Source of the DNA: Mycolicibacterium chlorophenolicum
GTDB lineage: Bacteria > Actinomycetota > Actinomycetes > Mycobacteriales > Mycobacteriaceae
NCBI RefSeq assembly: GCF_001044235.1
Contig: NZ_JYNL01000064.1
Coordinates: forward strand, 458,902-522,901
Length of the DNA: 64,000 nt
Reading direction: 5' to 3'
Part shown: positions 33,164-41,452 of the stretch, in pieces
Layout of the letters: every line of letters starts with the position of its first letter
Position numbering within the stretch: position 1 is the first letter of the stretch
Program-made: the position numbers and the translations under genes
Notes under the pieces: model-generated
Told to the model about the DNA's origin: nothing
The model's input: the letters and a program-made list of their open reading frames with translations, nothing else
Databases searched by the model: none

Positions 33164-33474
33164 ACGCGTCGTCGAGCCTGCACATGTGAGCGGTTCGGCA
33201 AACATGAGAAATGTCCTCGAGCACAATTCTCGATCTGAATGAAAATTTGCTCGCGCGATAATTGTGCGGCGACGCTGCCGCAAATCCACTGTTAAATCCT
33301 GCTCTACCCCCCGATCCGGCCTGAATGGGCCGAATTATTACGTTGCTCCGGTTCTCTCTATCAAATGCTTGACGGCCGCGCTGGCAAAAACATAAATTGC
33401 CGGTGTCAGTTCTCAGGAAACACTCAGTCGCGTGTCGGGCGCGCTTTTGACACGCCTCCCCAGAAAGGCCTGTT
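33164..33474. other. AT-rich spacer upstream of the PGRS gene
   Basis: The 311-bp stretch has no gene I can support. It is markedly AT-richer than its flanks, holds an inverted repeat GCACAATT (33221-33228) / AATTGTGC (33260-33267), and a promoter at 33369-33398. Everything points to a controlled promoter for the PGRS gene. Confidence 0.6.
33369..33398 (+). promoter_or_regulatory. sigma-70-type promoter TTGACG-N18-TAAATT
   Basis: TTGACG (33369-33374) and TAAATT (33393-33398) are 18 nt apart (17 to ATAAAT). Transcription would start near 33404, giving a leader of about 70 nt before the PGRS ATG, where AGAAAGG can serve as Shine-Dalgarno. Confidence 0.6.
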
Positions 33475-35076
33475 ATGTCGAGACATCGGAACAGGGAGCG
33501 CTCGGTGGACGTGTCGACCCGCCACATCGTCACTGCCGGAATCGGTTGTGCCGCAGTCTTCGGACTCGGTCTGCTCTCTGTCGGCCTGGCCGACGAAAGA
33601 GAGGCTGACGCCGCCTCTCCGGCGGTGCAACTGGTGTCCTTCGACAGCGTTCTCGCACCCCCTCCCTTGACACCGGCGACCGACTGGTGGTGGCTGTACG
33701 GACCCCGCGACGGGGGTGAGTCGGTCAGGGTCCACAGCGCTGCCCTGACACCGAACGCGTTGGCTGCGGCCAGCTCGAACCCCAACGGATTTCACCTCTT
33801 TCGGCCTATCGGCCCTGGCGGATGGTTGATCGGCAACGGTCTGGACGCGCAAGCGGGATGCGTCGGTGCGGCCTGCAACGGTGGCAACGGCGGTCTGCTG
33901 TTCGGGAACGGGGGCGACGGTCTCAACGGCGGCAATGGCGGTAACGGCGGCCTGTACTTCGGCGTCGGCGGCACCGGCGGCCAGGGGGTCGCCGGCGGCA
34001 CCGGCGGCCGCGGTGGCAACGGCGGGTTCTTCTTCGGCAGCGGCGGTGACGGCGGCACCGGCGGCACGGGCGCCGACGGGACCGATGCGGGCGAGGACGG
34101 ACAGGCGGGCGGCAAGGGCGGCGCGGGCGGCCGGGGCGGCCTCTTCGGTGCCGGAGGCAATGGCGGCAAGGGTGGCCAGGGCGGTGACGGGTTCACCGAC
34201 CCGCTGTCCACGCTGCCCCCCGGTGATGGCGGCGACGGCGGTGACGCCGGGAGCGCGGGTCAGGGTGGGCTCTTCGGTCGTGACGGCATCGACGGAAGTG
34301 GTGGCGACGGCGGCGACGGCGGCGACGGCATCACCGGAGTCGGCGGTGTCGGTGGTGACGGCGGCAATGGTGGCGACGGCGGCGACGGCGTCCTCGGCGG
34401 AACCGGCGGTGACGGTGGCCTCGGTGGCCTCGGCGCTGACGGCTTCGACGGCGGCCAGGGCGGCGACGGAGGCGACGGCGGCGAAGGGGAGGTCGGCGGC
34501 GACGGCGGTTCCGGTGGCACCGGCGGCACGGGTTCGGCCGGGTTCGACGGCGGCCAGGGTGGCCTCGGCGGCCAGGGCGGCGCCGGGACCGCCACCGGCG
34601 GTAACGGTGGCGCCGGCGGTCTCGGCGGCTTCGGTGGTCAAGACCTCGACGACGATGCCGACGGTGGCAACGGCGGCACGGGCGGTCAGGGCGGCGCAGG
34701 CGGCGCGGGTCCCGAGGGGGGCTTCGGTGGTGACGGCGGCGAGGGCGGCGTCGGCGGCAACGGCGGCCAGAACGGCAGTGGCGGCGACGGCGGCGAAGGC
34801 GGACCCGGCGGCTTCGGCGGCTCCAGCAGCATCGACGCGGGCGGAACCGGTGGCGACGGCGGCGACGGCGGCGACGGCGGCTTCTCCCTCGGGGGCGGAA
34901 CCGGCGGGACCGGCGGCACCGGCGGCTCGGGCGGTACCGGCGGCTTCGGTGGCAGTGGAGATGCCGGGGAACCCGGTGACACCGGCAACGCGGGCACCGG
35001 TAACACCGGGAACCTGGGCGGCGGCGGTGGTGCGGGCGGCACCGGCGGAAGCGGTGGAGCCGCTGCCGACGACTGA
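33475..35076 (+). CDS. PGRS-like glycine-rich repeat protein without PE domain
   Basis: The product is 533 residues. The N-terminus has one hydrophobic segment (about 18-38, VTAGIGCAAVFGLGLLSVGLA) acting as signal or anchor. A non-repetitive linker (about 40-130, with WWWLYGPRD and CVGAAC) follows. About 400 residues of GGxGGxGG repeats follow, opening with NGGLLFGNGGDGLNGGNGGNGGLYF as in PE_PGRS proteins. Asp, Thr and Phe decorate the Gly pairs, compatible with calcium-binding PGII-type helices. The ~110-residue PE domain with its PE motif is absent. Likely surface-exposed or secreted; function unknown. Confidence 0.85.
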   Translation: MSRHRNRERSVDVSTRHIVTAGIGCAAVFGLGLLSVGLADEREADAASPAVQLVSFDSVLAPPPLTPATDWWWLYGPRDGGESVRVHSAALTPNALAAASSNPNGFHLFRPIGPGGWLIGNGLDAQAGCVGAACNGGNGGLLFGNGGDGLNGGNGGNGGLYFGVGGTGGQGVAGGTGGRGGNGGFFFGSGGDGGTGGTGADGTDAGEDGQAGGKGGAGGRGGLFGAGGNGGKGGQGGDGFTDPLSTLPPGDGGDGGDAGSAGQGGLFGRDGIDGSGGDGGDGGDGITGVGGVGGDGGNGGDGGDGVLGGTGGDGGLGGLGADGFDGGQGGDGGDGGEGEVGGDGGSGGTGGTGSAGFDGGQGGLGGQGGAGTATGGNGGAGGLGGFGGQDLDDDADGGNGGTGGQGGAGGAGPEGGFGGDGGEGGVGGNGGQNGSGGDGGEGGPGGFGGSSSIDAGGTGGDGGDGGDGGFSLGGGTGGTGGTGGSGGTGGFGGSGDAGEPGDTGNAGTGNTGNLGGGGGAGGTGGSGGAAADD

Positions 35077-35102
35077 GGTCAGGGCAGACTCGCAGCACCC
35101 GG

Positions 35103-35134
35103 CGCACACCCCGTCCATCCGGGCGGGGTGTGCG
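35103..35134. terminator. bidirectional hairpin terminator
   Basis: CGCACACCCCG (35103-35113) and CGGGGTGTGCG (35124-35134) form a perfect 11-bp stem with a 10-nt loop between the convergent PGRS and SDR genes. No strong T-run follows, as is usual in mycobacteria. Confidence 0.7.
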
Positions 35135-35141
35135 TCTGCGT

Positions 35142-35894
35142 CTACTGGGCGGTATAGCCGCCGTCGACCCTGATCACGGTCCCCGTGACGTGCCGTGCCT
35201 CGTCGGAAACCAGATACCGCACCGCAGCGGCGACGTCGTCGGGAACGGCCAACCGCCCCAGGGGGATTCGCGACAGCACCTCGCGTTCGGTCGCTGCCGG
35301 CTCCGGTGTGCGCGCCAGCCACGCGTCGTAGAGCGGGGTCCTGGTCATCCCGGGGGCCACGTCGTTGACCCGGATCCCGCGCGGCGCGAGCTCGACGGCC
35401 GCGGAGAGTGTCAGTGCCTGCACGGCGCCCTTGGAGGCGGCGTAGATGCCCATCGTCGGGACGCCGACCAGAGCCAGCCGTGAGGTGATGTTGACGATCG
35501 ATCCACCGTGCTCCATCACCCGGGCGGCCGCCTGGATCATCGCGATGGCACCGAAGGTGTTCACCTCGAAAACCCGGCGGATGTCCGCCATCGGCGTGGA
35601 CAACAAATCACCGGTGTGGTCGACGGCCGCGGCGTTGACGAGGGCATCCAGCCTGCCGAATGCCTGCAGGCAGGCATCGGTCACCGCATCGGCGGACCCT
35701 GGCGCGGCCAGATCGGCGGCGACGAAACATGCTCGTGCGCCCAGACTTTCGACCAGCCGGCGTCCCCGCTCCTCATCGCGGCCGGTGACCAGCACGCGTG
35801 CACCGTCGGCATGCAGTCGCGATGCGGTTGCCCATCCGATGCCCGACGTGGCGCCCGTGACCACCACCGCCGCCCCGTCCGGACTCGTGGTCAC
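35142..35894 (-). CDS. SDR-family oxidoreductase, coupled to IclR
   Basis: The product is a 250-residue classical SDR with TGATSGIGWATAS, VTGRDEERG, LVNAAAVD, VNITSRLAL (Ser), YAASK (Tyr/Lys) and APGMTRTPL. The GTG start overlaps the IclR stop (GTGA), so regulator and enzyme share an mRNA. Being divergent from the U32-like/acetaldehyde dehydrogenase/aldolase operon, it probably acts on an intermediate or substrate of the same pathway. Confidence 0.9.
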   Translation of the reverse strand: MTTSPDGAAVVVTGATSGIGWATASRLHADGARVLVTGRDEERGRRLVESLGARACFVAADLAAPGSADAVTDACLQAFGRLDALVNAAAVDHTGDLLSTPMADIRRVFEVNTFGAIAMIQAAARVMEHGGSIVNITSRLALVGVPTMGIYAASKGAVQALTLSAAVELAPRGIRVNDVAPGMTRTPLYDAWLARTPEPAATEREVLSRIPLGRLAVPDDVAAAVRYLVSDEARHVTGTVIRVDGGYTAQ

Positions 35895-36664
35895 GGCAGC
35901 TTTCGCGCGATCTCGTTGGCACCCTGGATCACTTGTGCACCGGCATGCTCGAGGCTCTCCGGCGTCAGGCGGTGGGTGAGGAAGCTGATGCTGAGCGCGT
36001 AGCGGGAGGCGCCGCCGCCGGCGGTGGGCACCGCGGCAGCCACACACGTCAGATCCTCGGCGGCTTCCTCGCGGTCGACGGCGAAGCCACGCCGGCGGAT
36101 GTCCTCGATCTCGGCGCGCATCTTCTTCACCGACGTGATGGTGTGCGCGGTGAGCGCGGGCATGCCCGCAGAGGCCAGCAGATCGTGCCAGACGCTGTCG
36201 GGCATGCTGGCCATCAGCGCCTTGCCCAGCGCCGACGCGTGCCAGGGATCGGATTGGCCGACATCGCTGACCTTCTTGACCGCTCGCCGACTTTCGACCA
36301 CCTCGAGGATCACCACGCTGCGGTCCTTGACCGCCGCGAAGTTCACGGTCTCGTTGAACTCGGCGACCAACCGCTCCATGGTGGGAACCACGGCATCTGA
36401 CGGAACCTGCCCGGAGAACGCCCGTTGTCCCAGCCGAAAGATCTCCCAGCCCAGGCGGTACTGAGAGTTGTTGAACCGCTCGATGTATCCCAGCGACGCC
36501 AGGCTGTTGAGGTAGCGCAACACGGTGGCCTCGCTGAGCGCCGTCCGCCGCGCGATCTCGGTCAGATTACCGGCGTCGGCATCGGCGACCGCGCTGAGAA
36601 TTCGGGCCGTGCGCTCGACGCCGACGAGATGAGAGCCCTTCTCCGCCTTCGCCTCGATTTTCAC
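35891..36664 (-). CDS. IclR-family transcriptional regulator
   Basis: The product is 257 residues. Winged helix: VERTARILSAVADADAGNLTEIARRTALSEATVLRYLNSLASLGYIER. GAF-like effector domain from about 85: LVAEFNETVNFAAVKDRSVVILEVVES, DPWHASALGKALMA and the late FAVDREEAAEDLTCVAAAV. GTG 36664 is favoured over ATG 36718 because the earlier start would place the divergent promoter inside the coding region. It should respond to a small organic acid and control both directions. Confidence 0.87.
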   Translation of the reverse strand: MKIEAKAEKGSHLVGVERTARILSAVADADAGNLTEIARRTALSEATVLRYLNSLASLGYIERFNNSQYRLGWEIFRLGQRAFSGQVPSDAVVPTMERLVAEFNETVNFAAVKDRSVVILEVVESRRAVKKVSDVGQSDPWHASALGKALMASMPDSVWHDLLASAGMPALTAHTITSVKKMRAEIEDIRRRGFAVDREEAAEDLTCVAAAVPTAGGGASRYALSISFLTHRLTPESLEHAGAQVIQGANEIARKLP

Positions 36665-36702
36665 CTGGTGAAGGTTACCAGCACCTATTGACAGCTCATC
36701 TG

Positions 36703-36731
36703 TTGACAGCCCTCGCATGCTGGCTTAGATT
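36703..36731 (+). promoter_or_regulatory. sigma-70-type promoter TTGACA-N17-TAGATT
   Basis: A consensus TTGACA (36703-36708) is 17 nt from TAGATT (36726-36731), reading towards the U32-like gene. Another TTGACA lies at 36688-36693. Confidence 0.75.
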
Positions 36732-36742
36732 TCATTCACCGC

Positions 36743-36762
36743 AGTGAGATATCACTCAGTGA
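36743..36762. promoter_or_regulatory. operator-like inverted repeats AGTGA/TCACT downstream of the promoter
   Basis: AGTGA-N4-TCACT (36743-36756) and the overlapping TCACT-C-AGTGA (36752-36762) sit just past the expected transcription start. They would suit repression by the adjacent IclR or another regulator. Confidence 0.55.
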
Positions 36763-36803
36763 AATTGCGGCACACGAGCGCACACGTTCCCGAAGGAGAC
36801 GCC

Positions 36804-37766
36804 ATGTCCACCGCAGCCGAAAGCCGTTCGTCCAAGGTCGACGGAGCCGCCATCCTGGCCTCCCAAGGCCTGCTGACGGCCGACGACTACACCCTCGCCG
36901 CGTCGGCGAAGGCCTTCGACGACGGAGGTGCCTATCGCCTGGAAATCTCTGGTGTGGAACGTCTTTCGACCCTGGAGGCACTCCTCGACGAATCCACCGA
37001 GCAGGGTGTGCACATCCACCGGATCATCGCGTTCGGCGGCGGCACCACGCTGCTCAACACCGGCGAACTCCGGGACGTCGCCGTGCTCGCCGCCGAGAAC
37101 GACATCGAGCTGATCGCCGTGCCGGGACCGCGGACCGGATGGGATCTCGGCCGCCAGGCGCTGAGCACGGAAGGTCAGGCGGGTGGCCGCCGGGTCCGCG
37201 GGCTGGACAACGTCCGTTACCTGCTCGACGACTACCTGCGCATCTTCTCGACGGGTATCCGCGGCGTCTTGGTCTGGGACGAAGGCGTTCTCGACATCCT
37301 GAACAAGGCCCGCGACGCGGGCCACATCCCCGCCGACGCCAAGTTCAAGATCTCGGTGTACGCCGGACACGCGAATCCCGCCTCGATCCGGATTCTGCAG
37401 GACCTCGGAGCCGACAGCGTCAACCCGGTGGGCGACCTGAGCCGGCCGATGCTCGCCGCCATCCGCCGCTCCGTCGACATCCCCCTCGACGTGTGGGCCG
37501 AGACGTTCGAGTCCTTCGGCGGGATGAACCGGCTGTGGGAGGCCGGCGACATCGCCCGCGTGGCCGGACCCGTCTACTTCAAGATCGAGCCGGGCGAATC
37601 CGAGGCCGTCATGTACAACGGCTGGGTCCGGCCCGAGTTCCACGAGGAGCTGATCCGGCACAAAGTGCGCCACGCGGCGATCCTCAACGAACTGGTGCGT
37701 ACCAGCGCCCCGGACGTCACGGTCTCACCTAGGCCGCGCACCGCCAGCCGCGCCGGCCTGAACTGA
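36804..37766 (+). CDS. U32-peptidase-like TIM-barrel protein, function unknown
   Basis: The product is 320 residues with a repeated beta-alpha pattern: IHRIIAFGGGTTLLN, ENDIELIAVPGPRTGWD, GIRGVLVWDEGVLDILNKARDAG, KFKISVYAGHANPASIRILQDLGADSVNPVGDLSRPMLAAIRRSVDIPLDVWAETFES. This fits U32-like TIM barrels, but the cysteine cluster of the iron-sulfur U32 proteins is missing, so peptidase activity is doubtful. GAAGGAGA precedes the ATG. First gene of an operon with acetaldehyde dehydrogenase, aldolase and permease; a lyase or isomerase producing the aldolase substrate is my inference. Confidence 0.65.
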   Translation: MSTAAESRSSKVDGAAILASQGLLTADDYTLAASAKAFDDGGAYRLEISGVERLSTLEALLDESTEQGVHIHRIIAFGGGTTLLNTGELRDVAVLAAENDIELIAVPGPRTGWDLGRQALSTEGQAGGRRVRGLDNVRYLLDDYLRIFSTGIRGVLVWDEGVLDILNKARDAGHIPADAKFKISVYAGHANPASIRILQDLGADSVNPVGDLSRPMLAAIRRSVDIPLDVWAETFESFGGMNRLWEAGDIARVAGPVYFKIEPGESEAVMYNGWVRPEFHEELIRHKVRHAAILNELVRTSAPDVTVSPRPRTASRAGLN

Positions 37767-37780
37767 CTGGAGAAGTCCTG

Positions 37781-38629
37781 ATGGCACATCGTCTTCAGAC
37801 CGCCGTCATCGGATCCGGCAACATCGGCACCGACCTGTTGCACAAGTTGCGGCGATCCCCGACCCTCGACGTCGCGGCGATGGCCGGCATCGATCCGGCC
37901 AGTGAGGGGCTGGCCCGCGCCGCTGCGCTCGATGTCGCGGTGACCGCAGACGGAGTGGACGGTCTTCTGGCGATGTCCGTGTTCGACGACATCGAGGTCG
38001 TCTTCGACGCCACCAGCGCTGCGGCGCATCGCTCCAACTACACCAGGCTCGAATCCGCCGGGCGACTCGTCATCGACCTCACCCCCGCCGCGATCGGACC
38101 CTTCGTGGTCCCGGCGGTCAATGCCACCGACGTGCTCGTCCACCGCAACCTCAACATGGTGACCTGCGGCGGGCAGGCGACGGTGCCCATCGTCTCCGCA
38201 CTGTCGGGGGTGACCCCTGTGCACTACGCCGAGATCGTCGCGTCGATCTCCTCGCGGTCGGCCGGTCCCGGAACGCGGGCGAACATCGACGAGTTCACCA
38301 CCACCACGGCGCGCGCGCTGGAGGTGGTGGGCGGTGCGGACCGCGGCAAGGCCATCATCATCCTCAATCCGGCCGAGCCACCGATGATCATGCGCGACAC
38401 CGTCTCCGCTCTGGTGACCGCGGCCGACCACTCCGTGATCAGCACGGCGGTCACCCGGATGGTCGACGACGTCGCACGTTACGTGCCCGGCTACCGGATC
38501 CGCCAGGATGTTCGTATCACCTCTGTGCCCGAACGTGATTCGCGCCGGCGGCTGATCGGCGCGCAGGCGCGCGGCGCCGACCTCGTCCAGGTCACGGCGT
38601 TCCTCGAGGTGGAGGGCGCCGGAGACTAA
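37781..38629 (+). CDS. mhpF: acetaldehyde dehydrogenase (acylating), truncated by in-frame TAA
   Basis: The product is 282 residues, converting acetaldehyde (or propanal) plus CoA and NAD to the acyl-CoA. AVIGSGNIGTDL is the NAD loop; LVHRNLNMVTCGGQATVPIV carries the catalytic Cys; VHYAEIVASISSRSAGPGTRANIDEFT is family-typical. The frame stops right after FLEVEGAGD, where relatives continue with an aromatic residue and LPAYAGNLDIMT. Those residues follow directly in the same frame beyond the TAA (38630-38731). The protein is therefore missing about 34 C-terminal residues that relatives keep. Confidence 0.9.
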   Translation: MAHRLQTAVIGSGNIGTDLLHKLRRSPTLDVAAMAGIDPASEGLARAAALDVAVTADGVDGLLAMSVFDDIEVVFDATSAAAHRSNYTRLESAGRLVIDLTPAAIGPFVVPAVNATDVLVHRNLNMVTCGGQATVPIVSALSGVTPVHYAEIVASISSRSAGPGTRANIDEFTTTTARALEVVGGADRGKAIIILNPAEPPMIMRDTVSALVTAADHSVISTAVTRMVDDVARYVPGYRIRQDVRITSVPERDSRRRLIGAQARGADLVQVTAFLEVEGAGD

Positions 38630-38731
38630 CTGCCCGCCTACGCGGGCAACCTCGACATCATGACCGCGGCGGCGGTTCGGGTGGCAGAGCAGTCCGTTGT
38701 GCACGCCCGGCCTACCGAGGCGGCACGATGA
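38630..38731 (+). other. in-frame continuation of acetaldehyde dehydrogenase behind the TAA
   Basis: The 33 codons after the stop read LPAYAGNLDIMTAAAVR... and end at TGA 38729-38731, which overlaps the aldolase ATG (38728) as ATGA. This is the conserved C-terminus of DmpF/MhpF proteins. A single change of a Tyr codon (TAC or TAT) to TAA explains the break. Either a recent nonsense mutation, a sequence error, or stop-codon readthrough. Confidence 0.85.
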
Positions 38732-39732
38732 CGGCCGAGGTCTACGTCCAGGACGTGACACTGCGGGACGGCATGCACGCCCTCGCCCACTCCTTCACCG
38801 TCACCGACGTCGCACGCATCGCCCGCGCACTCGACGAGGCCGGCGTGGCCGCGATCGAGGTGGCGCACGGCGATGGGCTCGCCGGTGGCGGGTTGACGTA
38901 CGGCGCAGGCACCCACAGCGACGCGGAATGGATCGCCGCGGCGGCCGGCTCAGTCCGAAAGGCCCGGCTGACAACGCTTCTCATCCCCGGTATCGGCACG
39001 CTCGACGACCTCCGCGCGGCCGTCGATCTCGGGGTGACGTCCGTGTGGGTCGCCACCCACTGCACCGAGGCCGACATCGCGCGTCAGCACATCTCCACCG
39101 CGAGGGACATGGGCCTCCACGTCGCGGGCTTCCTGATGATGGCCCACCTGGCCGAGCCGGGCGGCCTCGCCGCACAGGCCAAGGTCATGGAGGACGCCGG
39201 CGCGCAGTGCGTGTACGTCACCGATTCGGGCGGCCGTCTCACGATGGCCGGCGTCCGGGACCGCGTCCGGGCCTACCGCGACGTCCTCCAGCCGTCGACC
39301 GCGATCGGCATCCACGCCCACCACAACCTGGCTCTGGGTGTCGCGAACTCGCTGATCGCGGTCGAGGAGGGCGTGCACCGGGTCGACGCGTCGTTGACCG
39401 GTCTGGGCGCCGGGGCCGGGAACTGCCCGCTCGAGGCGTTCGTCGCGGTCGCCGAGCTCAACGGCTGGTCGCACGGATGTGATCTGTTCGCGCTGATGGA
39501 CGCCGCCGACGATCTCGTCCGGCCCCTGCAGCAGCGACCCGTGCGAGTCGACCGGGAAACGCTCACCCTCGGCTACGCCGGGGTGTACTCCAGCTTCCTG
39601 CTCCACGCCGAACGCGCCGGAGCGGAGTTCGGCGTTCCGACCCGCGACCTCCTCGTCGAAGCCGGGCGCCGCGCGATGGTCGGCGGCCAGGAGGACCTTC
39701 TGGTCGATCTCGCACTCGACATGAGGAGGTGA
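38728..39732 (+). CDS. mhpE: 4-hydroxy-2-oxovalerate aldolase
   Basis: The product is a 334-residue TIM-barrel class II pyruvate aldolase of the DmpG/HsaF family. DVTLRDGMHALAHSF holds the metal-binding Asp and catalytic Arg. IEVAHGDGLAGGGLTYG, TDSGGRLTM and GIHAHHNLALGVANSLIAVEEGVHRVDASLTGLGAGAGNCPLEAF supply the metal His pair and the channel-forming region. It splits 4-hydroxy-2-oxoacids into pyruvate and an aldehyde, normally channelled to the acetaldehyde dehydrogenase. It is coupled to the now-truncated upstream frame by ATGA. Confidence 0.93.
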   Translation: MTAEVYVQDVTLRDGMHALAHSFTVTDVARIARALDEAGVAAIEVAHGDGLAGGGLTYGAGTHSDAEWIAAAAGSVRKARLTTLLIPGIGTLDDLRAAVDLGVTSVWVATHCTEADIARQHISTARDMGLHVAGFLMMAHLAEPGGLAAQAKVMEDAGAQCVYVTDSGGRLTMAGVRDRVRAYRDVLQPSTAIGIHAHHNLALGVANSLIAVEEGVHRVDASLTGLGAGAGNCPLEAFVAVAELNGWSHGCDLFALMDAADDLVRPLQQRPVRVDRETLTLGYAGVYSSFLLHAERAGAEFGVPTRDLLVEAGRRAMVGGQEDLLVDLALDMRR

Positions 39733-39828
39733 CCGGGTCCGTCCCACCCCGTGCTCCCCAACGGTGAGGAGAACCACGAGCACGCAGTTCGCCCCGAAAA
39801 CAGCACGAACCACGAGAGATGAACCACC

Positions 39829-41361
39829 ATGGACAACGTCACCCGTACACCGATCACCACGCCCGCCCCCTCGCCCCCCGTCGCCGCGCCGCCCGGTGGG
39901 CGGCGCAACCACGGGCTCAAAGAGAACACCCTCGGTGTTCCGAGCATCTTCTTCTACATCATCGCCGCCGCGTCTCCGCTGACGGTCGTCGTCGCGCTCT
40001 ACCCCATCATCATCGGCGCGGGCAACGGCATCGGAATGCCCGGCGCGTTCGTGATCGCCGCGGTCGTGCTGATGATCTTCGCGGTCGGTTACGTCGCGAT
40101 GAGCCGCCACGTCACCAACGCCGGAGCCTTCTACGCCTACGTCACGCTCGGACTCGGCCGGATTCCCGGACTGGGTTCGGCGTCGCTGGCGATCTTCGCC
40201 TACAACGCGATCCAGGCGGGCCTGTACGGCGGCTTCGGATATTACGCGTCCGAGCTGTTCAATCCCGCGCTCGGGGTCGAGATCCCATGGTGGGCTTACG
40301 CATTCGTCGCGTTGCTCGCCTGTCTCGGCCTCGGCGTGCAGGGCGTTCACTCTGGCGCCCGGGTGCTCGGGGTGTTCATGACGCTGGAAGTCACGATGAT
40401 CACCGTGCTGAGTGTGTTCAGCCTGTCAGGCAAAGAGGTTCCGGTGTCGGACTTCTCGCTCACGCCGTTCAGTCCGAGCGTCGTGCTGGGCGGTGCGCTC
40501 GGGGTGGCCCTGATGTTCGCCCACGCGTCGTTCATCGGCTTCGAAGGCTCAGCGATCTACGGCGAAGAGGCCCGCGATCCGGCCAGGACCATTCCCCGTG
40601 CGACCTACCTCTCGATCGCCTTCATGGGCATCCTCTACGCGGTATCGGGCTGGCTCATCATGAATGCGCTCGGTCTGGACAAGGTGGTCGGGCTGGCCAC
40701 CGAGACGGGCGGCAACTTCATCTTCGCTGCCAGCGACCTCATCATCGGTCACAACATCTCGGTGATCTTCCAGACGCTGATCGTCACGGCGACGTTCGCC
40801 GCCATCGTCACGTTCCACAACAACGTCTCGCGGTACATGTTCTCGCTCGGCCGCCAGACGCTGGTGTGGAAGCCGCTGGGTTGGACGCTCCCCCGCCGTC
40901 AGACACCCTGGGTGGCGTCGATCGTGCAGAGCGTCACCGTCGGCCTCGTCATCGCGGCGTTCGCGATCGCCGGTCTCGACCCGTTCGCGACGTTGTTCAC
41001 GTGGGCCACCGGCATCGGCACGATCGGCGTGATCTTCTCTCAACTCGTCGCCGGTGTCGCGATCTTCGTGTTCTTTCGGCGATCCGACGTCGACAAACGC
41101 CCGTGGAACACCGTGGTGGCGCCGATCCTCGCGATCGTCGGGCTGGCCGCCTTCTTCATCCTGACGCTGAACAGCCTCGACGTGCTGCTGGGTGTGCAGG
41201 GCGCCACGGCGGTGCTGATGCTCTCGCTGGTGTTCCTCGCACTGCTGGCCGGCATGGGCTACGGGGTGTACCTGCGGGTGTTCGTTCCGGCGAAGTACGA
41301 CCTGGTCGGCAAGGCGCTCAACGAACGCGACCTCGACGAACCGGCACCCGAAGCGGTCTGA
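39829..41361 (+). CDS. APC-superfamily amino acid/amine permease
   Basis: The product is 510 residues with about 12 helices. After a Pro-rich N-terminal tail comes LGVPSIFFYIIAAASPLTVV, then GAFYAYVTLGLGRIPG and FIGFEGSAIYGEEARDPARTIPRATYLSI (the APC consensus around helix 6). The core ends in QTPWVASIVQS. It follows the aldolase by 96 bp with no terminator seen, so it may be the fourth gene of the IclR-divergent operon. An amine or amino acid would fit the aldehyde dehydrogenase downstream. Confidence 0.88.
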   Translation: MDNVTRTPITTPAPSPPVAAPPGGRRNHGLKENTLGVPSIFFYIIAAASPLTVVVALYPIIIGAGNGIGMPGAFVIAAVVLMIFAVGYVAMSRHVTNAGAFYAYVTLGLGRIPGLGSASLAIFAYNAIQAGLYGGFGYYASELFNPALGVEIPWWAYAFVALLACLGLGVQGVHSGARVLGVFMTLEVTMITVLSVFSLSGKEVPVSDFSLTPFSPSVVLGGALGVALMFAHASFIGFEGSAIYGEEARDPARTIPRATYLSIAFMGILYAVSGWLIMNALGLDKVVGLATETGGNFIFAASDLIIGHNISVIFQTLIVTATFAAIVTFHNNVSRYMFSLGRQTLVWKPLGWTLPRRQTPWVASIVQSVTVGLVIAAFAIAGLDPFATLFTWATGIGTIGVIFSQLVAGVAIFVFFRRSDVDKRPWNTVVAPILAIVGLAAFFILTLNSLDVLLGVQGATAVLMLSLVFLALLAGMGYGVYLRVFVPAKYDLVGKALNERDLDEPAPEAV

Positions 41362-41396
41362 CCGAGGTTCTCGTTCGGCAGGCACGGCTGCCCGTC

Positions 41397-41440
41397 GTTA
41401 GGTACGTTTGTTCCTATCGATACGTACAAACGTTCCTAAC
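41397..41440. promoter_or_regulatory. TetR operator: 15-bp inverted repeat with 14-nt spacer
   Basis: GTTAGGTACGTTTGT (41397-41411) and ACAAACGTTCCTAAC (41426-41440) are inverted copies matching at 14 of 15 positions. They end 12 nt before the TetR ATG, with a GGAGGG-like Shine-Dalgarno in between. Probable autoregulatory operator. Confidence 0.75.
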
Positions 41441-41452
41441 CGGAGGGCCGTC

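Noticed and set aside
33870..35060. Dense short repeats that could suggest a CRISPR-like or satellite array
   Set aside because: The repeats are in-frame codons for Gly-Gly-x units of one protein; there are no unique spacers or fixed-length repeats.
33424..35322. Long Ala/Val/Thr-rich open frame on the minus strand opposite the PGRS gene
   Set aside because: It is the reverse image of the GGC-GGT repeats. It has no promoter or Shine-Dalgarno and no recognisable domain.
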